64,000 nt of DNA from Tubiluchus corallicola (taxonomy: Eukaryota > Priapulida > Priapulimorpha > Priapulimorphida > Tubiluchidae), in assembly GCA_030141605.1 (NCBI GenBank), contig JAQGDQ010000061.1:1-64000 (forward strand). The letters are read 5' to 3'. The position numbers and the translations under genes are program-made. This document shows positions 23,201 through 33,631 of the stretch, in pieces. Below the pieces are notes generated by a model. That model saw only the letters and a list, made by a program, of their open reading frames with translations. It searched no databases and was not told the DNA's origin. The stretch's first letter is position 1. Each line of letters opens with the position of its first letter.

Positions 23201-26200
23201 AACTATTTCTTGATTGACCGACCGACAGTTACTGGTAGTTTTTATATCAGATTTACACTGCATATGTCTATGCTATGACTGACTTTCGTACACACTGCAA
23301 AATGTATAGAATCTTTCATTTGTTTTGTACAAATCCTGAGTCCATACAAAGGTTTTTCACTTTCAAGTGCCAAAATTAAAACATGCATTTTTATGCCTTG
23401 TGTTTGGCATCCATTTTTGTTTGACAGTTAAAACAGTGGTCAAGAAAGCTGTTTACACTTCTATCTTGCATTCCTTGTGTGAGCCCAATGTAAATGCTAT
23501 TAATGGTACTGATTAGATTTGCATTGTGTATCAGGTAAAAATGCTTACATATTAACAAAGCATTTCTATAGTACGTTATTACACAATAAACCTTCAGTAT
23601 TGATGCTTGTGATCTGATGCTATTATGGACTAACATTGTCTAGTGAATAACGTTTCTTGCCAGTGCAGTAACGTCTGCCTCAACAATTGTTGTAGTGTAA
23701 CAAAAGCAAGTCTATGGGCCTGTTTTATATCCAGGATCTTTGTTTTAGGACTGTGACAAAATATTTGACTAAATGCAGCTCATTTGAACGAGTCATCATC
23801 CAAGACATCACGAAGTTGAAGTTTCCTATAAAAATGTTTCTAAGTTTGAAAGAAAGTTTTTTCAATGTTTCTGCATTTACTATTTTTTTTAAATTAGGTC
23901 TAACGTAACTTGCTAATTTAGATTCTAATTAGCAAGGCACTATGGGTTTGATTATGTATAAGGCTATAATTTTTTTGCAATTCTGGGATGTTAGTGTGTT
24001 TGTGATGCTGCGAATGGAGTCGGACGAAGAGGTAGCCAGTCTGTTTGTGACTGTGTCCCAATGTTATGTACCTGATAATGGAGTATTGTTTTAGCTAGTA
24101 AGATTGATCCAATGCTGGAAATATCTGTTGTGAACACCACCCAAAGTTGCTGTAAAAGGTGCAAGGCCTTGTAAATCAAGAAATTTCCCAAGTGCTTTTG
24201 GGTCTTTAGATAGGTTATTTCAAGATTTTGAGTCAGCAACTTGTTATTTCAGGTGTGACTAAGTCATCTTCTCCAACACCAACCGTCAGACCTTTTAGTA
24301 CCAGGGTTTTCACTGTGCCGTCTAAATCCACGACTAGTAGTAATTCTCCTGGATCCGCTATAAGTCCAACTGTAACTGCAGGAATGCATGCTGCTCACAC
24401 TTGTATGTCGAAATATTATTTTAAATTTTGTAATCATTTTTGTGAAAGACAAAAAGTTCTTTCTGTTTTTGTTTAGAACATCAGGTGACTAGAGTTGGCA
24501 GGCAAGTTTGACTGTAGTTCAACTGTGTCGTCTGATTGACTTTCTGACTAACTGTCAAAAAAGCTAAAAAATCTAAATACATTCAATATAGTGAAAGTAA
24601 TAAAAACTAATTTTTATATAGCAGAACTAAAAAGGTATACTGACACTTGTGCACATTTTTATCTATGTTAATCAGTCGCAATTTTTGTGAGATGTTGTAT
24701 TTCCTTTCTCTAAAATTCAAAATAAATCCATTTTGAAAAAGCTCTGATTACTCGATAATACTTGTTTAAATTGATTTGTAGAAAAGAGGATTTGATATGT
24801 TATAGTTGCACAAAAATAGTAAGTCATCCCTTCAGACTACCAGGCTGAGCTGTATTAAGGGCCTTAGCCCTGTTTATTTTGGAGTGGTGTAAATAATTTT
24901 TCATTATTTACAACTGTTGGAACAAAAACTAGGCCTACTTGCTGCAGTGAAAAAGAATTTTCTACCTGCATCTGGACCAATAGACAGTCAGCATAATAGT
25001 TAGGCCACCACTAATTATATATTGTAGCCTCAGTTTTTTCTGGAACACTCGGAGCAAATAACATTACCCATTGTTCATTTGATTTGAAGAATTTGAGTTT
25101 TTGAAAGTGTCCTGGATTACCAGTGATTAATTTATCATCACATATGCTAATACGTGTAAATTGCTTATTTAACAGCTAAGAACGACGGTGGAGGAATGAG
25201 CCCTGGTGGTATTGTTGCCATCATAATCATCTTAGTCATCGTGTTATCAGTTTGTGGCTGGCTGTACTACGCTTACAAATATCCAACGACTACATCGGGA
25301 CAACTACTTATCAAGGTAAAAATTTCTACTTTGCCTAAAATTGTTGTTAAAATTATACAGTAGGCACCGCTTAATAGAGACATATTGGAACGTAAGTGTT
25401 TTTACCGACTGAATCCATTAGTTGACGGGTGTAGTATTAGAAGTACAAGTGATCACTCTTCAGCTTAGTCAGTACTGCGAAATCTGTAAGGGCTTTAAAT
25501 ATTATGTTCTACTGTATTTTTCAAAATTAACTGTATGCTCTTAGTTGCTCTATGATATTTATGCTTGTAAAACTGCAAACACTACTGGCAGATTACTGCC
25601 GCTGCAATCAGTGGCATAACGGCAACAGTTAACTGATTAAACATTCTGTGAAAAGTAGAAAGCTTTTCAAAAACAAACCGCTTGACATGTGATTAAAAGT
25701 TTAGCTTCCATAGGTTCTTGGTTAATTGCATCAGGAGAGCGGCTGACAGATTCAAAGCAAAACCACTAGCTAGCGTATCAGCGCATGATAAAGCTAACTA
25801 GTTTCAAACAAAACAGTAGTGTTTGTACGTTTATTATAGTGCACGTAAGTGAAGTAAACATGACGTAAAAGTAGTAAAAGCTTTTTGACCATGCACAAGT
25901 GTCTTATTTTAAGCACCTATGAGTCAGTTATGCAGAGTTATTTGCAGTTTACAGCTGTCTACAGTTTTTATATACATTTCAATAGGAGCCTCCAGTACTA
26001 AATATTTTGGAGTCAGTTAGGCGACTGATTCTATTAATCATGAGTCTAATATACAATGCCTGCTTTGATTACATTTTGATACATTCCTTATGGGTTTGTT
26101 AAAAGGGACTAGAAAGCAAACCCTTGTATGAATTGTTTTTTAAACCTATAATTATTCAAAACATCGAGTTGAGTTAGGCTGTGTAACTCTACCCAAGTGG

Positions 26201-27268
26201 GACACCTAGTAGATGGCCAGGAGTAAGACTAATGATAGTGTAACATAGGTGAAATTTTTTACAAAATGTTAAAATAAAAAACATCTTATTTAACATAAAA
26301 AGGCTGTGTTTCTAAGTTAAATTATGCACAAACGAATATGAACTAGGAATTGTTGTAATTCGTCCTGGTACAGGAATTGTAGTTTATCGTCGAAAAGTAG
26401 TTAATGTTCCTCGTGCGTTGTTATCCGTTTTCAAATTTCATATAATGTAAATGATGTAAATCTAAGCTGCTAAATTTTGCTCAGTTGTACTTTTCTGAAC
26501 GGGCTAGTTTGATGTGAAGTAGTTAGGTCACTGAAATAAGACAATTGTTAACTGTACTAAGTGTTCGGAATTGGGATGTTAAGCAAAATACATTTGGAGA
26601 TATGATACAATACGATGCTGAATGTGTGGTTAGTTACTGTGCAAATTGCAACACCTTGTTTTTTGCAAGTCGTTCCCAATTAATGTATAAATACATGAAT
26701 TTATGACAAAGTTCTTTTCTTTGTTTAGTCATAAAATAATATAAATATGTGAACTGTGACAGATAAATATGATACAAGAGCTACTATATCATAATATGTT
26801 TGTTTATGCAAACTGCACTGTTGACACGTAACTCGAAAACTGCCTGTAAAAATACAGCTCGTGGCATTCACGTGTCAGTAAAGCGTTTGAAGACAGCTGC
26901 TATTGCAAGAAGAAAGAACAAGGATATTCAAACACCTTATAAATAACTCTTTTTTCATTTTTTTGCATAATTGAAAAAACAAAGTGAAATGATTTTATAA
27001 ATGTGAACGATAAGCAACAATACGCAGTAGAGTTGATATGATAACGATATGTCTAGAATAATAATATGATAATCAATAAAAATTGATACATATTTTTATC
27101 GTTCACATCCCTAGTTCAGCATAAAAGAAAATGAATTATTGATTGAATATTGGTTGCGATCTTCTTGTCGCAATTGTTGATGCATGCTTTGTGTTCCAGT
27201 ACCGACCTGGTTGGAAAGGCAGAAATGCAGCTGATAATACTCGCTACACGATGGCTCTCCACATGTGA
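14231..27268 (+). CDS. PLXDC: Plexin-domain-containing (TEM7-like) transmembrane receptor
   Basis: Twelve exons are visible: 14231-14397, 14983-15111, 19391-19460, 19952-20074, 21064-21182, 21430-21523, 21953-22045, 22233-22378, 22970-23126, 24253-24402, 25176-25315, 27200-27268. Phases join without a break into 485 residues. The order matches PLXDC proteins: N-terminal segment; nidogen-like region with VPLNFEFPFYGF, ITIATGGFLFMGE, STQYIAPLMGNF and HPVKIGLADAYF; then RRTIYEYHNV; a PSI-type cysteine module (CVSSQDCTSCV...CFWC...CSSGYDR, about residues 266-314); a Ser/Thr/Pro-rich stalk (about 325-415); one membrane helix (about 429-448, GIVAIIIILVIVLSVCGW); and a short tail ending YTMALHM. The signal-peptide exon is upstream and unseen; the first exon enters in phase 1. 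Intron 2 contains a gene on the opposite strand. Vertebrate relatives are cell-surface receptors for PEDF and bind cortactin/nidogen (family knowledge). Confidence 0.92.
15856..17901 (-). CDS. Secreted ten-cysteine protein, prokineticin (AVIT)/Dickkopf-like, nested in PLXDC intron 2
   Basis: Three exons on the minus strand: 17901-17842 (donor gtaagta), 16851-16686 (acceptor ttacttttacag, donor gtaagta), 16031-15856 (acceptor cactttccag, stop TAG). The joined frame is 133 residues. Residues 1-20 (MKTDVLMVLLAVACFAVTLH) are a classic signal peptide. A mature basic/His segment follows, then ten cysteines at 55, 61, 66, 67, 78, 88, 97, 99, 105 and 130. The pattern is C-x5-C-x4-CC-x10-C-x9-C-x8-C-P-C-x5-C-x24-C, which is the spacing plan of prokineticin/AVIT and related colipase/Dickkopf C-terminal folds, including the CPC motif. 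In this superfamily such proteins are secreted ligands, cytokine-like factors or, in some lineages, venom components; nothing here points to venom. It lies wholly within PLXDC intron 2, antisense. The assignment to fold is strong; the function is inferred. Confidence 0.82.
16377..16600. mobile_element. Partial MITE related to the element at 26571
   Basis: It begins TAGGAATGTCAAACGAAATA and continues with alternating 'gataacgat/gatacgat' motifs, as does the hAT-like element at 26571-27113 (one end TTGGGATGTTAAGC, the other GTTCACATCCCTA). Only one terminus is recognisable. It lies in the second intron of the nested gene. Confidence 0.4.
18453..19072. mobile_element. Foldback element with iterated TCAAATGTAGAC units
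   Basis: The left end reads tttataggttaactcaaatg and the right end, reverse-complemented, reads ctataggttttacacgtcaa. Each arm contains several copies of a unit close to tcaaatgtagac (18463-18640), complementary to gtctacatttga on the right (18935-19056). The centre is unrelated AT-rich sequence. This is a long inverted-repeat (foldback/MITE) element in PLXDC intron 2, with no coding capacity. Confidence 0.65.
20113..20150 (+). mobile_element. Isolated hAT-like terminus
   Basis: CAGGGGCGTAGCCAGGG resembles a hAT-type end (compare CAGTGGCGT at 55327). No partner terminus was found within the next kilobase, so this may be a fragment of unknown extent in a PLXDC intron. Confidence 0.25.
25358..26067 (-). 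mobile_element. Second, decayed pogo-like element (inverted relative to 6710-7712)
   Basis: It starts CAGTAGGCACCGCTTAATAG after TA. The interior matches the reverse complement of 7010-7190 (ggcataacggcaaca, aaccgct, agtgattaaa, tttagcttc, gcaaaaccacta). The right terminus (atgcctgctttg) is degenerate. It lies in the last PLXDC intron. Confidence 0.55.
26571..27113. mobile_element. hAT-like MITE in the last PLXDC intron
   Basis: The ends are TTGGGATGTTAAGC and GTTCACATCCCTA (reverse complement TAGGGATGTGAAC). The flanking 8-mers GTTCGGAA (26563-26570) and GTTCAGCA (27114-27121) agree at six of eight positions, as expected for an aged hAT target duplication. The interior is AT-rich with 'gataacgatat' motifs. 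The last PLXDC exon begins 86 bp downstream. Confidence 0.6.
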
Positions 27269-29885
27269 TTGATAACTCATGGTGCTGTAAGATTTTGTTA
27301 GCATTTTAAGTAATTAATATGGAGACAAATCGCAACGACAGTTTTTGCTCTTAGATTTATTATTTTCTTAATGCCATGTGATAGTAATTAATATTTGCAA
27401 ATTTTTGTACTATTTTTAAAACATTGCAAGCCTTTTAGCAGCAGTTAGCTTTTTATTTTGCTGTATTATTTACTAATAAACGATGCTTTATTTTTGATAC
27501 TATGTACCCGTTCAAAAAGTAATATTATTAAATACTTGTCTTTTTATCAGTAGAGCTTATGAAGAAAACTTGGTTATGTGGCTAAAATACCTAAAATCAA
27601 AATGTAGTTAAATTTCTTTTTTTCGATTCCCTATTGTTTATTTTGTAGTTATGTATTATATTGTTCCTGTAATTGTTAATATTTACAAAAGCCAAAATAT
27701 CAGCAATGATTGTCCAGATAATCATTTGCATCTGATTGCATGTTTCCGCACGGTGCTTCGTCCATGTGTAAAATGGAAAATCTTAACATATCAAACGTAT
27801 ATTTTCCTATGTGAACATTTGTTGTTCTTAGAAATGTAGCTTGTTGGTGATGAGTTGTAATTTTACATTTATGATCCCACTGAGCCATAATTACAGGGTG
27901 ACAGTATTAGTATTTTAAACTTTACTTCCTTTGATATTATTTTATGCTGCCTAATTGGTTTTGATGTATGACATTTTATCAAATTACATCTAAACATACT
28001 AAGCATACATCATAGTACTTGTACTTTTTATTGTTGTTTATAAACAATCTTCTCTGCATAATATTTCTTAAAAACGTAATAGCTCATTGATGTTTTCCCA
28101 TTCAGATAACAATGATACTCTATATGCTTGAGCTGTTAATAAGCACTTGATTTGCATTGTTTAAATTATTTAATTACATTCTATGTATTGTACTTGCCAG
28201 TATTGCTTTATTGTGCATTTGTTGTATTTAATAGCATTGTTTATATTGGTTTACTATGCCTTAGTCTGCTTTAATCTGAGGCTTGTGTAGTACTTTAAGA
28301 GCCTTCTCGATATTAATTTATCGTATGTTTTGCATGAAAGAGCACCATTTGCTAATTTACAATCTGTGCTTTATACTTGGGAGTACTGGACATTTATTGT
28401 AATGACTGCATAGACAATGCACTAATTTAGACACAGGCTTACAAGTAGGTAACTGCCACATGTAAGCAAAATACGAGCGAAACTGTGTACCTTGGACAAT
28501 ATTTATTTCGTAATAACTCTATTTAGTCATTCCAGTAAATTTGTAATAGGTAATCCCTCTGTAACACTGTCAGTTTGATATGTTGCATTGGATTTTGAAG
28601 TACTTCCTTTGTAAAACTGCATATCTCCTACCTGGAGAATTGCAATTTTTGCTCTTTCTTCATATCAACAGCATAAGTTCGTTGTTTGTGAGGAATCTCT
28701 TGCAAGCGTTTTTTTCCTTTATTATTGTTTTTATTAACACTAGATAACACTAAAGTTGTAATTTTGTAACATTAAAGTTGCGGAAATTTAGTGTTAATTG
28801 AGAATCTCTTTAAAAATGTAAATTTAGGCGCTCCTGTTCTTTTAGCTTGTAGTTTTCCATGTTTAAATATTCTTCCACTTATTTTTGCAACTGCATTTGG
28901 CTACACATACAAGAGCTTGGATCAGAAAGACAGATTGCTACAAGTTTTCCTCTGATTGTAACTTTGCATTTAATGCAGTAGTTTTTATCTATCTCTTCTA
29001 TTTGCACTAGAATCTACCTGTATAAAATTTTCTAAATTCTCATATTTTTAGGACATTTGTGAATGAAATTTGTGTTGTCCCATGTTGTATAAGTTCCTGA
29101 GGATATCAGGTAAAAATTTTATTTTTCAACATTTGCCGAAAAGGTATAATGAAAGTTAGGTCAGTTTTTATTATGAAGACTTCAGTGCTGCAAAAAGTTG
29201 CTATTAAATGTTATGAGGTGTGGCATCTGTTAGAGTACATTAGTAATTTAGTACACACTACACATGAAATATTACTTCCAGAGTAAATTATAATTTCATG
29301 GCAATCTTCTGCAGTTTTTTAGTTTCGTTATTGGAAAGAAAAAGTTATGCCACTGGTGCCACGTATCATAATGCTATGCCTAAAGATAACTCAAAAATTG
29401 CAAAGCTAGCTCGACTGAGTTGATTAGTATATTAATTAGTGATTACTAGATAGTTTTCTTGACTAGTTATCTGATAACGGTATGTAAATATTGTAATTTT
29501 AGTTGTGTTAAGATGTCATATATTGATTACATTCCATCTTGTTAACTTCTTCGATTTGCTGATTTTGTTATGAAGACAAGTAATTTGATAGTTCCTTATG
29601 GTCAATGATTGGGCAATGCAAATAGCTAGATCATCTTGTTTTTGCAATGCTGGATGGTTTGAATAGTGTGAATGTAACTTAGTATCTGTAATGAGAGACT
29701 TATGCTATTTGAATTGGTGAAATTCTGTTCTATGGAGCCAAGTCACATAAAATTGAAAAAGTACTTAGTTTTATGGGTATATTGTGCTGACACTAAAACC
29801 ACATTTGCTATTTATTGTGAAACATTACAAGTTTCAACTTTTACAGAAACTAAAACTAATTCCCCTTAAAATTGATTTTACGTTA
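27269..29885. other. PLXDC 3' flank and intergenic DNA
   Basis: AT-rich sequence after the PLXDC stop codon. The first part is presumably 3' UTR. I find no further exons, RNA genes or clearly bounded repeats. Confidence 0.4.
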
Positions 29886-30328
29886 AGAGGCCATCCACAT
29901 ATAACGATATCAAGTTTTCGGCAGATTTCGAGGACATACCTACCCTGAGTTATAATGGCTTTATCATATGACCTGCCACCTACCCTACCCCTTATATTGA
30001 TATCGACATCACACCAATGTTACTTTTTGTACTAGGCAGTGTCCAAATTCACAATTAGTATGTATCAGGGGAAAGTTACAGTGTGTTATTTTCTAACTGT
30101 GATTGTGATAGAGGAAGTTTATCACCGTGAACCAAGATTTCGCGGAACAATTGTTAAAAATGGCAGGCCGCTGTAATCAGCACAAAATGGTTGCGCCTTT
30201 TCTAGCATCGTCGCTGCAAGTACGCACTTCCGAAAAGAGTGTGAAGTCAGACTTGCATTATAATGGCATTATCATGTCTCCAGCCACCTACCTATCCTAA
30301 ACTTTATATCTTTATGAGGATGGCCCCT
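29886..30328. mobile_element. MITE with GAGGCCATCC termini, class unknown
   Basis: The left end AGAGGCCATCCACATATAAC and the right end, reverse-complemented, AGGGGCCATCCTCATAAAGA form diverged inverted repeats of about 25 bp. Subterminal parts also pair loosely (ccacctaccctaccc on the left, gccacctacctatcc on the right). About 440 bp, non-coding, intergenic between PLXDC and DHODH. Confidence 0.55.
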
Positions 30329-31000
30329 GAGCTTGTGAAAGAAAACGTTTGTAAAATATTTAAAATAACTGACATGTTTGTACAGTAAAGTGGTGAATGG
30401 TTAAAGCAGTGGCACTTAAGTAGTCCCTCATATGGTTAAGTTCATAAAACTAAATAAAAACTATTTTAAATCAGCTTAAACGTTCAAAAGCCAACAGGCC
30501 TTCAGTATAATCGAGTAAGATGTAATAAGCATAATAAACTTATAATGGTGTGGGCTTAACAAAGTTCAGTGTGTTTGACACTACTGCACAATGTGCAAGG
30601 AAATATATATTTTAACAATATTGTAGATAAGTATTCTTAACAGTCAGAAGCCATAAAATGAATTATACATTTTAATTAACGTTTGATTATGTTATTGTTT
30701 GTAGAGACGTTACAAAATAATTTAGTTTATTTATGATGGAAATTTGCCAAGCTTGAGTTCTATAATAATAAAAAATTGCAATTTGTATTTTTAACAATTG
30801 GTATGTTTTGCTTTTGTTGACAGTGAATGTTAGTTCAATAAACAGCAAGTTCATACAACTATTTACTTGAAAGCATGAGTAACTCAGATGCACTTATGGT
30901 TTACAGCTCATTGTATGTAAAGTAAATTTAATAGATATTTGCAATGATTGAGCAAACTGAGTAAAAATATAGTATTAAATCTAAATGCAATAATTCTTCA

Positions 31001-32527
31001 TCAGCTACAGACTTTCTTGTGTTCATAGCCAACTGCACTGGAAATGTCACGAAAGCCATCTCTTTTCAGCAAGTTGACTAATTCTTTCTTAATTGTCTCT
31101 GCCACTGGTGGCCCTTGGTATGCAAAAGCAGTGTATAATTGAATTAATGAAGCACCAGCTAGAATCTTCTCGTATGCGTCAGTTCCAGAGGCTACACCAC
31201 CAACACCAATAATTGGAATTTTACCCTCTGTCAGTTTGTACATGTCTCGTATTACCTGTGTTGATAGAGATTTTAACGGTTCTCCACTTAAACCACCAAT
31301 TTCATTCTTTTCAGGACTTTTTAATGACGACGGTCGAGTAACTGTGGTATTCGATATTATGAGTCCATCGACTCCGCTATCACGTTTCATAACAACTTCT
31401 GCAATATCCTTTTTGTCACTTTCTGTCAAGTCCGGAGCTATTTTTATCAATATTGGGGGCTTTCTTGTAGAGTTCAAATTATCTCGTTCCTTAGTAACAG
31501 CTTTTAACAGTTCTTGTAGTTGATTGCGCCTCTGCATTGATCTTAATCCTGGTGTGTTTGGACTAGATATATTAATCACCAAGTAGTTTGCAATTGTGCC
31601 AAATTTTCGTACACCTTTTACGTAATCATTTATAGGATCTACTGCTGTCTTGTTCTTTCCAAGATTTACACCAACTATTCCTTTCCTCTTAGAAGGTGAG
31701 ACTAACCTATATTTCAATCGAGAATAAACTGCTTCATGTCCATCACTGTTAAAACCATATCGATTGATAATCGCATTGTCGTTGTTTAGTCTAAATACGC
31801 GAGGTTTTGGATTGCCAGGCTGTGGGAGAGGTGTAATACTTCCAACTTCTACAAAGCCAAAACCAATCCCAATCATAGCATCGACTGCTTCGCCGTGTTT
31901 ATCGAATCCAGCTGCTAATCCGATGGGATTATCAAACTGCTGATCAAAAACTGTGCATTTCATTTCTTCAAAATGGTTCTGCTTAATTAGCGGCATTAAG
32001 CCACGTTTTGCCAGTTTAATAGCCCAAATATGTGCACTTTCAGGATCACAAATCTTTTGACCAAGTGGCATAATGACGTTTTTGTAAAACTTTGGATGAC
32101 CACTGACAGTAAGGCCTGTCCAGAATAGTACAGTTCCACTCGCCAAAACAACTGCGCCCTGCTTAATTTTCGCGGCATTTGAAATAACTGACATGTCTGC
32201 TGAGCGTAAAAAAATAAAATGCACGATATATAGTTGTTTTCAAATATAAAGTTCTGCTCATGTGCTAAAACCGCTGAAGATCAACGCGCTATCTCAATTC
32301 ACTGAAGCACCAGTGCTAGCCTGTAATCGATTGGCGATCGCAAAGCGTCTCTAGCTCCATCTCGTGATGTAAACTATGACGAACGTGATTATATGTATGA
32401 ACTTACCCGAGACTCTGAATCTGCCCGTTTGCTTTTTCATCAATTTGTCATTTTCTTCATTTCGTTCCTTCTTGTAAACTGGAATTTCTCCTAAGATGTC
32501 AGTTTGCTCGCCATTTCGATTACGCAT
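31001..32527 (-). CDS. DHODH: Dihydroorotate dehydrogenase, mitochondrial (class 2)
   Basis: It oxidises dihydroorotate to orotate with FMN and ubiquinone on the inner mitochondrial membrane, step 4 of pyrimidine synthesis. The main exon is unbroken from 32224 (first ATG, 407 residues) to a stop at 31001-31003. By that numbering it shows a membrane segment (22-41), the quinone-site helix with DPESAH, AAGFDKHGEAVD (104-115), NRYGFNSDG, GVNLGKNKT, NISSPNTPGLR (218-228, catalytic Ser about 221), KIAPDL, SNTTV, GVGGVASG and QLYTA; all key motifs are present. The conserved start is probably Met11 (ATG 32194). Two bases before that ATG lies an acceptor (gctcagcag). An upstream coding exon, 32527-32407 with donor gtaagtt, joins it in frame and would add a hydrophilic 41-residue N-terminus. 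The unspliced start is the alternative. The length fits the family. Confidence 0.96.
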
Positions 32528-33631
32528 TGTAAAATAATTCCTCAGAATAAGAATAAGAAAATGTCGCGGGAGACAGCGGTGTAGGAGAAAGGGTAGCGAA
32601 GGACATTAAATCTACTACCCTTAATCCGACTCGTACTGATTCAATGAAACAGATTGATTAAAGCATAATGAAAGTCAAAAACAAAGCAATATTTTTGTAA
32701 GCAACGTTTTATGCTGTAAATTTCCTTTTACGTGTAACTGTTACGCACAGCTTGTAGCCATTAACAATGAATCCAAACAATGCACTACTAATAAACATCT
32801 TAACTCCAAATGATCGCAAATGTGGAGTTTGGAAATCTGGCGAGAAAATTAAAAAACTTGGAGATTTTTTAACACAAAGTAATTAGAAATATGCAATATG
32901 AAAATTTCATTTTATAATCCCTTACCTACTTCTTTGTCTAAAAACTGTAATTGTTGCAAAAAAACTTATACTTTCAAACTCAATTAGAAGCTCGTGGAAG
33001 CAGACATTTTACTTGCCATTCTTTCTGTTTTTAAGCCCAGCTCATCCTTTGCAAGAGCCATCTACTGGATTTAATCTGTTTTCTAAACCAACAATTCATT
33101 TTTGTTGTACTGATTCCTTGCTTATGACATGCCTTGTGGACTTAGTTTGAGTATCATTATCTGGAGAACTGGAGGGAGCCAAGTTTCCTTTTACTCTGGT
33201 GCCTAGAAATTCTCCTGGATTAATGGTATGATAATGTAACATGAAAACAGATTCAACAGATGTATTAATGCTGTTAATTCTATTTACTGCGAGAAAGCAA
33301 ATGTGTATCATGAGACTGTGAGAGGTCTAAAATATGGAAGACTTACCATAAAGTCATCACACCCTTAATGGTAAGAACAATATCACTGATACATTAAATT
33401 CCACAATAAATTTTTATTAAAAGGAACGTTTTTACCAGTTAATTAAAAATGCCTTTGTTGTTGGATTTTATGTATCCGGCCTTACCAATTTTTGGGTGTA
33501 ACAAGAAAAATATTTACTACTATTATTATTCATAATCACAAAAATTTGTAACAATCAATACTTTTATTTAAACTACTCGGCATACATCTGAACAACCGTC
33601 ACAAATTGGGTATTTTAATCATGCACCAATA
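32528..33631. other. DHODH-GUF1 intergenic interval with a MITE fragment
   Basis: This 1.1 kb lies between two genes on the same (minus) strand. At about 32880-33085 it matches part of the TGTGTGCTTG-ended MITE at 52567 (shared ttttataatccc, agctcgtggaagcag, catctactggattta), without either terminus. Nothing else was recognised. The DHODH promoter should lie at the left end of the interval. Confidence 0.5.

Noticed and set aside
31236-31523. 95-codon plus-strand ORF
   Set aside because: Antisense shadow of DHODH.
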